The position numbers were made by a program, and so were the translations under genes. Below the pieces are notes generated by a model. That model searched no databases. It saw only the letters and a list, made by a program, of their open reading frames with translations, and was not told where the DNA came from. Positions 1-6,778 of a stretch of DNA of 64,000 bases are shown here, one piece after another; within the stretch, counting starts at the first letter, position 1, and the number at the start of each line of letters is the position of its first letter. The DNA comes from an uncultured Lachnospiraceae bacterium (GTDB taxonomy: Bacteria; Bacillota; Clostridia; Lachnospirales; Lachnospiraceae): contig CATOPL010000005.1 in the NCBI GenBank assembly GCA_951802115.1, positions 109,876 through 173,875 of the forward strand. Reading direction: 5' to 3'.

Positions 1-88
1 ATTTTCGTCCCCTGAAAATCGTATAGCATAGACCAACAAGGGCAACAATGAAAATTCCTGTCTGTATCAGGTCGGAATATGTAATCAT
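1..88 (-). CDS. Putative holin-like / type I toxin small membrane protein (partial)
   Basis: The minus strand reads MITYSDLIQTGIFIVALVGL followed by CYTIFRGRK and then leaves the window, so only 29 residues are visible. A short N-terminus, one hydrophobic helix and a basic tail match the 'putative holin-like toxin' family of Firmicutes (TxpA/BsrG-like type I toxins), which insert in the membrane and are normally silenced by an antisense RNA. GGAGG lies 7 nt before the ATG at 88; an in-frame ATG at 94 is too close to it. The ORF is missing from the supplied track because of its length. Family assignment rests on overall pattern, and no antisense RNA has been shown. Confidence 0.6.
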   Translation of the reverse strand, partial: MITYSDLIQTGIFIVALVGLCYTIFRGRK

Positions 89-138
89 TGGCATCCCTCC
101 TTTCTTTCATCTGGAGGGTTCATCCCCTCCGAAGAGGG
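88..138 (-). promoter_or_regulatory. Alternating-pairing leader that can hide or expose the toxin Shine-Dalgarno
   Basis: Four complementary blocks occur in order on the minus strand: CCCTC (138-134), GGAGGGG (130-124), CCCTCC (118-113) and the ribosome binding site GGAGGG (100-95). Blocks 1:2 form a hairpin with a UUCG loop, blocks 2:3 a second hairpin, and 3:4 would sequester the ribosome binding site. 1:2 plus 3:4 is exclusive with 2:3, as in an attenuator. A 12-codon ORF (MNPPDERKEGCQ) spans the blocks and its TGA overlaps the toxin ATG. Pairings are read directly; control of toxin translation is inferred. Confidence 0.5.
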
Positions 139-172
139 TAAGCCGCCCGGCTCTCTGGTTTTCCTGTCCCAA

Positions 173-201
173 ATTCTACCATACAGCCGCTTTTTATTCA
201 A
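173..201 (-). promoter_or_regulatory. Sigma-A-type promoter for the small toxin ORF
   Basis: Minus strand TTGAAT (201-196), a 17-bp spacer and TAGAAT (178-173). Transcription would begin about 80 nt upstream of the toxin ATG, giving a leader that contains the alternating hairpins. Confidence 0.5.
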
Positions 202-262
202 TCCTGTATCTGTATTTCCCGTTTTTATCTCTACAGACAAACAAATATATCCTTGCAGGCTT

Positions 263-540
263 TCAATGTCCGTTTTGTGGTTCCTGTTCTTCATCTCTCA
301 CCACAGAATCCGCCTCACACCGTTCTTTCATTCTCCGCGCAAGCTCCGGCCGCTGTTCGTCAATTTCCGTCTGGTATCCTTCGACCTGATAGAGACAAAC
401 CTTTTCGTAAACCGCATTAAATTTTTCTCACTTTCAGCACAGACAATGGAAGCGTACAGGACATACGCCGACTGAAGATCCCACAGAAAGTCAAACAGAC
501 CGTACGGTTCGGTGTGTGTGCCTTTGTCAAGTTCCAACAT
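263..540 (-). pseudogene. Small unknown ORF interrupted by a -1 frame change
   Basis: Starting at ATG 540 the protein reads MLELDKGTHTEPYGLFDFLW and continues sensibly to AESEKN, then becomes basic and low quality and stops at 328. In the -1 frame the next stretch, FNAVYEKVCLYQVEGYQTEI, is a charged, plausible protein running to TGA at 263. One additional A in the A5 run at 422-426 would give a continuous 92-residue protein. The break coincides with AAATTTA (424-418), which is in register as a -1 slippery heptamer. It may be a degraded gene, a sequencing error or programmed frameshifting. I do not recognise the family. No strong ribosome binding site is visible. Confidence 0.4.
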
Positions 541-552
541 CCGTTCTTTAAA

Positions 553-647
553 TGTTTATGAATGAGCATGACTGTTTATGAATGTTTCACAAATTTCTCT
601 GTCAATTTTTGTGCATTAATATGATTGACTTTGACTGTTTGTGACTG
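553..647 (+). promoter_or_regulatory. Repeated operator-like sites upstream of fruK
   Basis: TGTTTATGAATG occurs twice (553-564 and 573-584), 20 bp apart. ACTGTTTGTGACTG (634-647) matches ACTGTTTATGAATG (571-584) at 12 of 14 positions and sits inside the spacer of the fruK promoter, 63 bp downstream, about six helical turns. DeoR-family fructose repressors bind such short repeats, but no fruR gene is in the window. Binding is an inference. Confidence 0.45.
577..605 (-). promoter_or_regulatory. Possible divergent promoter for the broken ORF
   Basis: TTGACA on the minus strand (605-600) is followed after 17 bp by TTCATA (582-577), a weak -10 that overlaps the second operator-like repeat. If used, fruK and the small ORF would share operators. 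Confidence 0.25.
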
Positions 648-653
648 TATAAT
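625..653 (+). promoter_or_regulatory. fruK promoter
   Basis: TTGACT (625-630), 17-bp spacer, TATAAT (648-653), about 40 bp before the fruK start codon; a near-consensus sigma-A promoter. Confidence 0.75.
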
Positions 654-694
654 TAATGTATCAAAAAGATCAAGGAAAGAGAGGGAACAGAACT

Positions 695-1600
695 ATGATC
701 TACACGGTTACTTTTAATCCGTCGTTGGACTACATCGTATCTGTCAACGATTTTCAGCTCGGAAAAACGAATCGTACCTGTGCAGAGCAGATATTGCCGG
801 GCGGAAAAGGCATCAACGTATCTACTGTACTTCAGAATCTGGACATCGAAAATGTGGCTCTTGGATTTACTGCCGGTTTCACCGGTGAAGAACTTCTTAG
901 AAAAATGAACAGCATCGGGTTCCATTGTGATTTTATTCACCTGAACAGCGGATGTTCCCGAATTAACATTAAAATGAAGGATTTTGACGGAACGGAAATC
1001 AACGGTCAGGGCCCGGTCATCAGTCAGGAAGCCATCCGCCAATTAATGGAAAAGCTTGAACGACTAAAAGCAGATGATATACTCGTTCTGGCAGGGAGCA
1101 TTCCGGAAAGTATGCCGGATTCCATCTATCATGATATTCTGGCGGCTTTAAACAACCGCGGCATCTTGTTTGTGGTAGATGCCACAAATAATCTGCTTCT
1201 GAATGTACTGGAATATCATCCATTCCTGATCAAACCGAATAATCATGAACTGGGTGAAATTTTTCAGGTAGAACTTTCGTCCAGAGAATCGGTCATCCCC
1301 TACGCCAGAAAGCTGCAGGAAAAGGGCGCACGGAATGTACTGGTCTCCATGGCTGGTGAAGGAGCAGTCCTCGTGGCGGAAAACGGAGAAGTTTTCATGC
1401 AGCCGGCGCCTAACGGGACTCTGGTCAATGCTGTCGGAGCCGGCGACTCCATGGTAGCGGGTTTTGTGGCTGGCTGGACACAAAAAAAAGATTACCGCCA
1501 TGCTTTTCATATGGGAATTTCCGCCGGAAGTGCCAGTGCTTTCTCTGATCTGCTGGCCACAAAAGACGAAATTCTCACAATCTACCGGACTTTAACCTGA
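695..1600 (+). CDS. fruK: 1-phosphofructokinase (PfkB/ribokinase family)
   Basis: Phosphorylates fructose-1-phosphate to fructose-1,6-bisphosphate after uptake by the fructose phosphotransferase system. The start at 695 (MIYTVTFNPSLDY) follows a GAGAGGG ribosome binding site; the longer ORF from 656 begins within the promoter region. Length 301 aa is usual. The PfkB signatures are present: PGGKGINVS near residues 35-43 and VGAGDSMVAG with the catalytic Asp near residue 250. fruA follows 222 bp downstream, with a repeat element in between. Substrate assignment rests on the FruK-like N-terminus and on the neighbouring fructose permease. Confidence 0.93.
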   Translation: MIYTVTFNPSLDYIVSVNDFQLGKTNRTCAEQILPGGKGINVSTVLQNLDIENVALGFTAGFTGEELLRKMNSIGFHCDFIHLNSGCSRINIKMKDFDGTEINGQGPVISQEAIRQLMEKLERLKADDILVLAGSIPESMPDSIYHDILAALNNRGILFVVDATNNLLLNVLEYHPFLIKPNNHELGEIFQVELSSRESVIPYARKLQEKGARNVLVSMAGEGAVLVAENGEVFMQPAPNGTLVNAVGAGDSMVAGFVAGWTQKKDYRHAFHMGISAGSASAFSDLLATKDEILTIYRTLT

Positions 1601-1671
1601 ATCTTTATTCTGAAAGCCGGAAGCCAAAGCCCTGCTGACAGAACATTTCCTCTTGAAATTATATAATCCCT

Positions 1672-1783
1672 GGAGCGTGTCTGAACATTCATTCCCGCTG
1701 TCTGTACGCTCCATTTTGCGGTATATTCGATCCTCACAAACTGTGGCTCGCATCTGCCGGAAAGCTATTTTCAAATACACTCC
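1672..1783. repeat. 112-bp MITE-like element with imperfect terminal inverted repeats
   Basis: The element begins GGAGCGTGTCTGAACAT and its reverse complement begins GGAGTGTATTTGAAAAT, 13 of 17 identical. Internally ACGCTCC pairs back with the left GGAGCGT. Related pieces occur at 5033-5065, 13886-13903 and 31607-31761, all intergenic or at gene ends. It has no coding capacity and separates fruK from fruA. Confidence 0.55.
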
Positions 1784-1822
1784 GGTACATTGCCTGTCAA
1801 AATAACAGAAAGGAAAAATATT

Positions 1823-3739
1823 ATGCGGATAACAGATTTACTAGACAAAAGAAGTATCTCTCTGACCGGAGCTCCCGGATCTAAAAAAGAGGCTCTGGAC
1901 CAGATCATTGACCTGATGATCAGAAGTGAAAAAATCAACGACAAAGAAGCATATCGCCGGGAAGTCTATCGGCGTGAGGAAGAAAGCACAACAGGAATCG
2001 GTGAAGGGATCGCGATCCCTCACGGCAAAGGGCCATTTGTCACCAAGCCTGGCCTGGCTGCTATGGTCGTAAAAAACGGCGTCGATTTTGACTCGCTGGA
2101 CAAAGAGCCTGTCCACCTGATCTTTCTGATTGCAGCGCCCAATACGGAAGACAACATTCACCTTGATGTACTGAGCAAGCTTTCCATGCTCCTCATGGAT
2201 GAAAAATTTGCCGACGACCTCAAAAATGCCTCCAGCGTGGAAGAATTTCTTCAGATTGTAGACGCGGCAGATGATGAGAAACCTGATCTGAATGATCAGC
2301 TTGCAGCACAGAATACCTCCGCGGCAGAGGGTGCTTTTAAAATTCTGGCAGTGACCGGATGTCCGACCGGTATCGCGCATACATACATGGCAGCGGAGGG
2401 AATCGAAAAAGCCGCGCGCAAAGCCGGATGCTTTGTCAAAGTTGAAACCCGGGGATCCGGCGGCGCCAAAAACGTACTGACTGACCAGGAAATCAAAGAA
2501 GCGGACTGCATCATTATAGCTGCAGATACCAAAGTACCTATGGATCGTTTTCATGGCAAGAAGCTTATCGAATGCCAGGTGTCAGACGGCATCAGCAAAG
2601 CAGATCAACTGGTGGAGCGCGCCATGAGCGGAAATATACCGGTCTATCAGGCCGATAATCCTTCCTCTTCCTCCGCGTCGGGCAGCCCTTCCGGTGGAGT
2701 TGGACACAAAATATACATGCAGCTGATGAACGGCGTCTCCCATATGCTTCCCTTCGTTGTCGGAGGCGGTATCCTGATCGCTCTTGCCTTCCTGATCGAC
2801 GGCCTTTTTGTAGATATCAATGCGCTCTCTGATGAAGCCAGAAGCGCTTTTGGAACCATCACTCCCGCAGCTGCTGTTTTAAAAGGCATCGGTGATACCG
2901 CATTTAGTTTCATGCTTCCGGTCCTTGCAGGCTTTATTGCCATGAGCATTGCGGACCGCCCCGGACTGGCTGTAGGTTTTGTAGGTGGTATGATGGCCTC
3001 TGCAGGCAAATCCGGCTTCCTGGGTGCACTGGCGGCAGGTTTTATTGCCGGGTATCTGATACTGCTCCTGATCCACATATTTTCCAAACTGCCGCAGGCG
3101 ATTGAGAAGATCGCTCCGGTTCTGCTCTATCCACTGTGCGGTATTCTTCTGATGGGACTGATCATGCAGTTCTGCGTAGAACCACCTATCGGCGCACTGA
3201 ATACTGCCTTAAACACTGCACTGACGAACATGGGCGGTTCCAGCCGTATACTTCTTGGTATCGTCGTAGCAGGCATGATGGCTATCGACATGGGCGGCCC
3301 TTTCAATAAAGCTGCTTACGTTTTCGGAACTGCTTCCATCGCAGCCGGTAATTATCACATCATGGCAGCTGTTATGATCGGCGGTATGGTTCCTCCCTGT
3401 GCCATCGCACTTGCAAGCCTGCTGTTCAAGAACAAATTTACAAAGGCAGAACGGGAATCCGGCCCGGTCAATTTTATCATGGGACTGGCCTTTATCACCG
3501 AAGGTGCAATTCCTTTTGCCGCCTCCGATCCCCTGCATGTGCTCCCTTCCTGCATGGTGGGATCCGCTGTGGCAGGAGCTCTTTCCATGGCATTTAACTG
3601 TACTTTGATGGCTCCGCACGGCGGTATCTTCGTCGTCCCGGTTGTAGGCAATGCCATCATGTATCTGGCAGCGCTTGTAATCGGAACAATCACCGGCGCG
3701 GTTCTGCTCGGTGTATTGAAAAAGAAAGTTTCCGAATAA
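1823..3739 (+). CDS. fruA: PTS fructose transporter subunit IIABC
   Basis: Membrane permease that imports fructose and phosphorylates it to fructose-1-phosphate, the FruK substrate. From ATG 1823 (behind AAAGG) the 638-aa protein has the domain order IIA-IIB-IIC: IIA with phospho-His near residue 66 (GIAIPHGKG), IIB with phospho-Cys near residue 179 (VTGCPTGIAHT), an Ser/Pro/Gly-rich linker near 280, and a multi-spanning IIC domain from about residue 290. The ORF track start at 1790 lacks a ribosome binding site. Probably co-expressed with fruK despite the intervening repeat. The separate phosphocarrier HPr and enzyme I are not in this window. Confidence 0.95.
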   Translation: MRITDLLDKRSISLTGAPGSKKEALDQIIDLMIRSEKINDKEAYRREVYRREEESTTGIGEGIAIPHGKGPFVTKPGLAAMVVKNGVDFDSLDKEPVHLIFLIAAPNTEDNIHLDVLSKLSMLLMDEKFADDLKNASSVEEFLQIVDAADDEKPDLNDQLAAQNTSAAEGAFKILAVTGCPTGIAHTYMAAEGIEKAARKAGCFVKVETRGSGGAKNVLTDQEIKEADCIIIAADTKVPMDRFHGKKLIECQVSDGISKADQLVERAMSGNIPVYQADNPSSSSASGSPSGGVGHKIYMQLMNGVSHMLPFVVGGGILIALAFLIDGLFVDINALSDEARSAFGTITPAAAVLKGIGDTAFSFMLPVLAGFIAMSIADRPGLAVGFVGGMMASAGKSGFLGALAAGFIAGYLILLLIHIFSKLPQAIEKIAPVLLYPLCGILLMGLIMQFCVEPPIGALNTALNTALTNMGGSSRILLGIVVAGMMAIDMGGPFNKAAYVFGTASIAAGNYHIMAAVMIGGMVPPCAIALASLLFKNKFTKAERESGPVNFIMGLAFITEGAIPFAASDPLHVLPSCMVGSAVAGALSMAFNCTLMAPHGGIFVVPVVGNAIMYLAALVIGTITGAVLLGVLKKKVSE

Positions 3740-3759
3740 ACTTGATTCATCGTACCATT

Positions 3760-3785
3760 CAGGGCTGTCGCAGAATACAGCCCTG
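3760..3785. terminator. Hairpin between convergent fruA and punA
   Basis: CAGGGCTGT (3760-3768) pairs with ACAGCCCTG (3777-3785) around an 8-nt loop. It lies in the 79-bp gap between two convergent genes. No strong U-tract follows, so termination is inferred from position. Confidence 0.5.
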
Positions 3786-3818
3786 GTGGTCATCCATTCT
3801 GTCCGGCCGGTTCGGATA

Positions 3819-4634
3819 TCAAAAGTCCAACAGAAGCTGTTTCACCCAGCTGCACAGCTTTTCGCTGCTTTCATTTGCTATTTTCATCACTTCTTCATGG
3901 CTGTGTTTCGTTTTGGAAATCCCTGTGGCCATATTCGTAATACAGGCGATTCCCAGTACCTTCATGCCCAGATAATTAGCCGCAATCGTTTCAGGCACTG
4001 TAGACATACCGATGGCATCTGCACCGAGATTCTCAAAAGCCCGAATCTCCGCCGCGGTCTCGTAGCAGGGCCCGGAAAAGATCGCATATACCCCTTTCTG
4101 ATACGGAAGGCCCAGCCCATCTGCTGCAGCCTGCGCCTTTTTCATCAAGTCTTTGGAATACGCCTCCGACATATCCGGAAAACGAACGCCGAAACGCTCA
4201 TCGTTCTCCCCGATCAGGGGATTATCTCCCAGCATATTGATATAATCCGTCAGAAGCATCAGGTCTCCCGGTGTGAATTTCCGATTAATTCCGCCGCAGG
4301 CGTTGGTTACAATCAGATTTTCAATACCCAGAAGCTTCATCACATAGATGGGATAGGTCACTTCCTTCATCGTAAATCCTTCATAATAATGAAAGCGCCC
4401 CTGCATAGCTGCAACTGTCTTTTGGCCTATTCTGCCAATCACCAGATTGCCCTCATGTCCCGCCACATCAGACTGCGGAAAATTCGGGATCTCGGCATAA
4501 GGAATCACGGTTTTCTCCTCCATGATGTCCACGAGCCCGCCAAGACCACTGCCCAGGATGATTCCTGTAACCGGTTTTAAACTGATCTTGCTCTGAATAA
4601 AAACAGCTGATTCTTTTACCTTGTCATAAAACAT
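3819..4634 (-). CDS. punA: Purine nucleoside phosphorylase (trimeric type)
   Basis: Cleaves (deoxy)inosine or guanosine with phosphate to base and (deoxy)ribose-1-phosphate in purine salvage. The start chosen is ATG 4634 (MFYDKVKESAVFIQ) with GGAGG 8 nt upstream; the longer ORF from 4709 runs into a repeat element. The resulting 271 aa is the usual length. Visible motifs are ILGSGLGG (phosphate binding), QGRFHYYEG, VTNACGGINRKF, SGPCYETAAEIR and DAIGMSTVPE, all typical of the low-molecular-mass PNP family. It stands alone, convergent with fruA. Confidence 0.93.
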   Translation of the reverse strand: MFYDKVKESAVFIQSKISLKPVTGIILGSGLGGLVDIMEEKTVIPYAEIPNFPQSDVAGHEGNLVIGRIGQKTVAAMQGRFHYYEGFTMKEVTYPIYVMKLLGIENLIVTNACGGINRKFTPGDLMLLTDYINMLGDNPLIGENDERFGVRFPDMSEAYSKDLMKKAQAAADGLGLPYQKGVYAIFSGPCYETAAEIRAFENLGADAIGMSTVPETIAANYLGMKVLGIACITNMATGISKTKHSHEEVMKIANESSEKLCSWVKQLLLDF

Positions 4635-4657
4635 ATATTTTTCCTCCATATATTTTA

Positions 4658-4895
4658 AGAGAGTGTCAACTTTATATGGCCAAACCCGGCTCAAACCCAG
4701 CAAAATCAACAGTTTCAGAGTCTATAAGCCTATGTCTCCCCTTTCTTTGGCTTACCCGGCCAATATTTTGCTCCAAAAATCAGCCAAGTCGGGCGGAAAG
4801 CCCGTTTTTCAGCCTCGGCAGAGCTTTCGTTGTAAAATACAATGACTAAGCCAACGGAAAGGGAGCTGATTTTCATATTTTGTTTTACACTATCT
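4658..4895. mobile_element. Noncoding element with short terminal inverted repeats (MITE-like)
   Basis: The left end reads AGAGAGTGTCAA and the reverse complement of the right end reads AGATAGTGTAAA, 10 of 12 identical. Inside, CTCCCCTTTCTTTGGCTTA (4736-4754) is nearly the reverse complement of TAAGCCAACGGAAAGGGAG (4847-4865). There is no credible ORF in its 238 bp. It fills most of the gap between punA and the DUF4230 gene. It may be the remnant of an insertion sequence; the parent family is not identified. Confidence 0.4.
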
Positions 4896-4978
4896 ATTTT
4901 GATACATACATAATATTATAAAACATTCATTTCCTCAATAGACAAAGGGACTGTTGCCTGACAAAAGCGCTCCTGATC

Positions 4979-4998
4979 AAAAAGGGCATATCCTTTTT
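4979..4998 (-). terminator. Terminator downstream of the DUF4230 gene
   Basis: On the minus strand AAAAAGG, a 6-nt loop ATATGC, then CCTTTTT. An A-rich/T-rich stem about 65 bp after the DUF4230 stop codon fits an intrinsic terminator. Confidence 0.5.
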
Positions 4999-5032
4999 CG
5001 ATTTTCGAAACAGACAATAGAAATATACTGCA

Positions 5033-5065
5033 CATCTGCCAGAAAGCTGTTTTCAAATACGCTCT
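5033..5065. repeat. Partial copy of the GGAGYGTATTTGAAAA repeat
   Basis: CATCTGCCAGAAAGCTGTTT and the following TTCAAATACGCTCT match the right end of the 1672-1783 element almost base for base over about 33 bp. It overlaps the stop codon of the DUF4230 gene. Confidence 0.55.
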
Positions 5066-5642
5066 AACGAATGATCAGTTCCCGATCCCCGATCCCGCCT
5101 TCTAAAATACCACGGACAAGCAGCTCCGCCTGCAGTCTGGAATTTTCCAGAAGACTGTCAAGGTCTGCATTCTTTTTTACATCTTCCTTCGCAGCAGATA
5201 CCATATTTATCACATCTTCCTTCTCTGTACGATTAAACAATGCCCAGCGCTCATCATAAAACTCAATGGAATCTTCATCAATTTCAACAGACTGTATTTC
5301 ACACTCAGGCAGCGTAATCTGCACTTCGCTCTCCCGGATCTCAATCCGGGCTTCTGCCAGATCAAGCCCCGCGCGGATTTGTGCCGTATAAATCATGGAA
5401 AAGCTGTTTTTCGTCAGGAAAGGAATACTTCCTTCTGAATATTTGATCAGTCCGGTATAAGTCAGCCTTGCCGCCGTCAGTTCACTGACCGCCTCCAGCT
5501 TTCCGCTTACAAAAGCTGAACTGAGCTCCGGTTCCTTCGGCGTGCCGTAGCTGATATAGCCGAAAACACCTGCTCCCATGCCGATAAGAAGCGCCAAAAA
5601 CATGGGAAACCATGATCTGCCTGACCTTCCATGTTTTTTCAT
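5064..5642 (-). CDS. DUF4230 domain-containing membrane-anchored protein
   Basis: A 192-aa protein with one N-terminal membrane segment (about residues 13-30, FPMFLALLIGMGAGVFGYIS) after a basic start and an extracytoplasmic remainder. The region from about residue 50 (ELTAARLTYTGLIKYSEG) fits the DUF4230 family, whose biochemical role is unknown. GGGGGT precedes the ATG. The C-terminus ELIIR ends at a TAG directly abutting a repeat element, so the last residues could have been altered by insertion. It is monocistronic and divergent from the PadR operon. Confidence 0.75.
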   Translation of the reverse strand: MKKHGRSGRSWFPMFLALLIGMGAGVFGYISYGTPKEPELSSAFVSGKLEAVSELTAARLTYTGLIKYSEGSIPFLTKNSFSMIYTAQIRAGLDLAEARIEIRESEVQITLPECEIQSVEIDEDSIEFYDERWALFNRTEKEDVINMVSAAKEDVKKNADLDSLLENSRLQAELLVRGILEGGIGDRELIIR

Positions 5643-5809
5643 ATAAAATCGACCCCCTTGTTTGCTGCTGAAACAGCATCTGCATAATCTCTGGTCAAAT
5701 TATAACATGCGCCGGTTCTTCTGAAAATGTCTTTTTCCATACGCCGAAACACAGTCTGGTCCATACTATGATATTTTAAATCTTTATAGGAAAAATGATT
5801 ATATATGGA

Positions 5810-5841
5810 TTGACACAATATATTATATTATATATAATATA
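5810..5841 (+). promoter_or_regulatory. Promoter with overlapping palindromic operator for the padR operon
   Basis: Consensus TTGACA (5810-5815), 17-bp spacer, TATAAT (5833-5838). The -10 lies inside a perfect 18-bp palindrome TATATTATATATAATATA (5824-5841). PadR proteins commonly bind such AT-rich dyads at their own promoters, so autoregulation is likely. Confidence 0.65.
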
Positions 5842-5873
5842 TAAAAGTTATTTATAAAAGAAAGGAGCGCAAA

Positions 5874-6191
5874 ATGATATTCCCTCTAACTCCACCCATG
5901 TTCGATCTGCTGATCCTTTCCATTACTGAAAAAGAAGATTCCTACGGCTATCAGTTGAGTCAGAAGATCAAAAACGTCTCCGGCGTCAAAGATTCCACCC
6001 TCTATCCAATCCTGAAAAGGCTGCTGGAGCAAAACTTTTTAAGCGTCTATGATCAGCCCTTCCAGGGGCGGAACCGACGCTATTACCGGATCACTGAATC
6101 CGGCAGAGAAAGATACCTGGAGCTTATGGAAGAATGGCAGCTGCACAAAGAAGCCATCGACCAGATTTTGAAAGGAGGAAACGAAACATGA
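5874..6191 (+). CDS. PadR family transcriptional regulator
   Basis: A 105-aa winged-helix regulator of the PadR family, probably a dimeric repressor. MFDLLILSIT, EKEDSYGYQLSQKI and DSTLYPILKRLLEQNFL followed by RNRRYYRITESG form the characteristic helix-turn-helix and wing. AAAGGAGCG lies upstream of the ATG. Its stop overlaps the next start (ATGA), so it is translationally coupled to the DUF1700 gene. The gene trio PadR, DUF1700, DUF4097 recurs in Firmicutes and is associated with the envelope. The inducing signal is unknown. Confidence 0.9.
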   Translation: MIFPLTPPMFDLLILSITEKEDSYGYQLSQKIKNVSGVKDSTLYPILKRLLEQNFLSVYDQPFQGRNRRYYRITESGRERYLELMEEWQLHKEAIDQILKGGNET

Positions 6192-6778
6192 ACCGGGAAG
6201 AATACATGAAACACCTGCAGTACAGACTCAGAAGACTTCCAAGAGAAGATTACGCCCGGGCAATCGCCTATTTTACAGAATATTTTGATGAAGCCGGACC
6301 TGAACAGGAGAAACAGGCCATTGAGGATCTGGGAAGTCCAGAACTGGCAGCCGACCAGATCATCCGGGAATTTGCAGTGGAAAATGCCGCCAGCCCTGTA
6401 AAGAATGTCAAAAAGGGCTTTTCGGCTCTGTGGATTGGTATTCTGGCAATTTTCGCCGCACCGATAGCTCTGCCGCTGGCACTGGCTTTCGGCGCCATAA
6501 TCCTGGCCATGATCCTGGTGGTGGCCGCTCTGATCTTATCTGTATTTCTGATTGCCATATCCATGATTCTGTCCGCCCTTCCATGCATCCTGGTCAGTCT
6601 CTGGCTGCTCTTTACTTCCCTTGCGGACGGACTGGCCACACTGGGAATGGGACTGATGCTCCTGGGAACGGGCATTCTTTTGACGATGGCAAGTATTTTC
6701 TTCACCAGATGGTGTCTGCATGGCATGACGCTTCTGTTCGGATCGATTGTGAAAGGTGGTAAGCATAATGAAAAATAA
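6188..6778 (+). CDS. DUF1700 domain-containing membrane protein
   Basis: Starts at ATG 6188 after AAAGGAGG, overlapping the padR stop; the track ORF from 6134 is longer but lacks this signal. The N-terminal about 75 residues (MNREEYMKHLQYRLR, YARAIAYFTEYFDEAG, IEDLGSPELAADQII) form the cytoplasmic helical HAAS/DUF1700 domain. Four or so hydrophobic segments follow (for example IWIGILAIFAAPIALPLALA). At 196 aa this is typical. Such proteins are thought to partner with the PadR regulator and the neighbouring DUF4097 protein at the membrane; the mechanism is not established. Confidence 0.85.
   Translation: MNREEYMKHLQYRLRRLPREDYARAIAYFTEYFDEAGPEQEKQAIEDLGSPELAADQIIREFAVENAASPVKNVKKGFSALWIGILAIFAAPIALPLALAFGAIILAMILVVAALILSVFLIAISMILSALPCILVSLWLLFTSLADGLATLGMGLMLLGTGILLTMASIFFTRWCLHGMTLLFGSIVKGGKHNEK

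Noticed and set aside
48-389. 113-aa plus-strand ORF at the left edge
   Set aside because: Composition is unlike a protein, and it is antisense to the toxin leader and small ORF, which have better signals.
263-540. Interpretation of the frameshifted ORF as an insertion-sequence orfA/orfB pair
   Set aside because: Although -1 shifting at slippery sites is common in transposases, neither part shows helix-turn-helix or DDE features and no inverted repeats flank it.
1841-2554. 237-aa minus-strand ORF antisense to fruA
   Set aside because: Shadow of the clearly identified fruA reading frame; no ribosome binding site and no family motif.
3786-4580. 264-aa plus-strand ORF over the PNP gene
   Set aside because: Antisense shadow of punA, whose motifs are complete on the minus strand.
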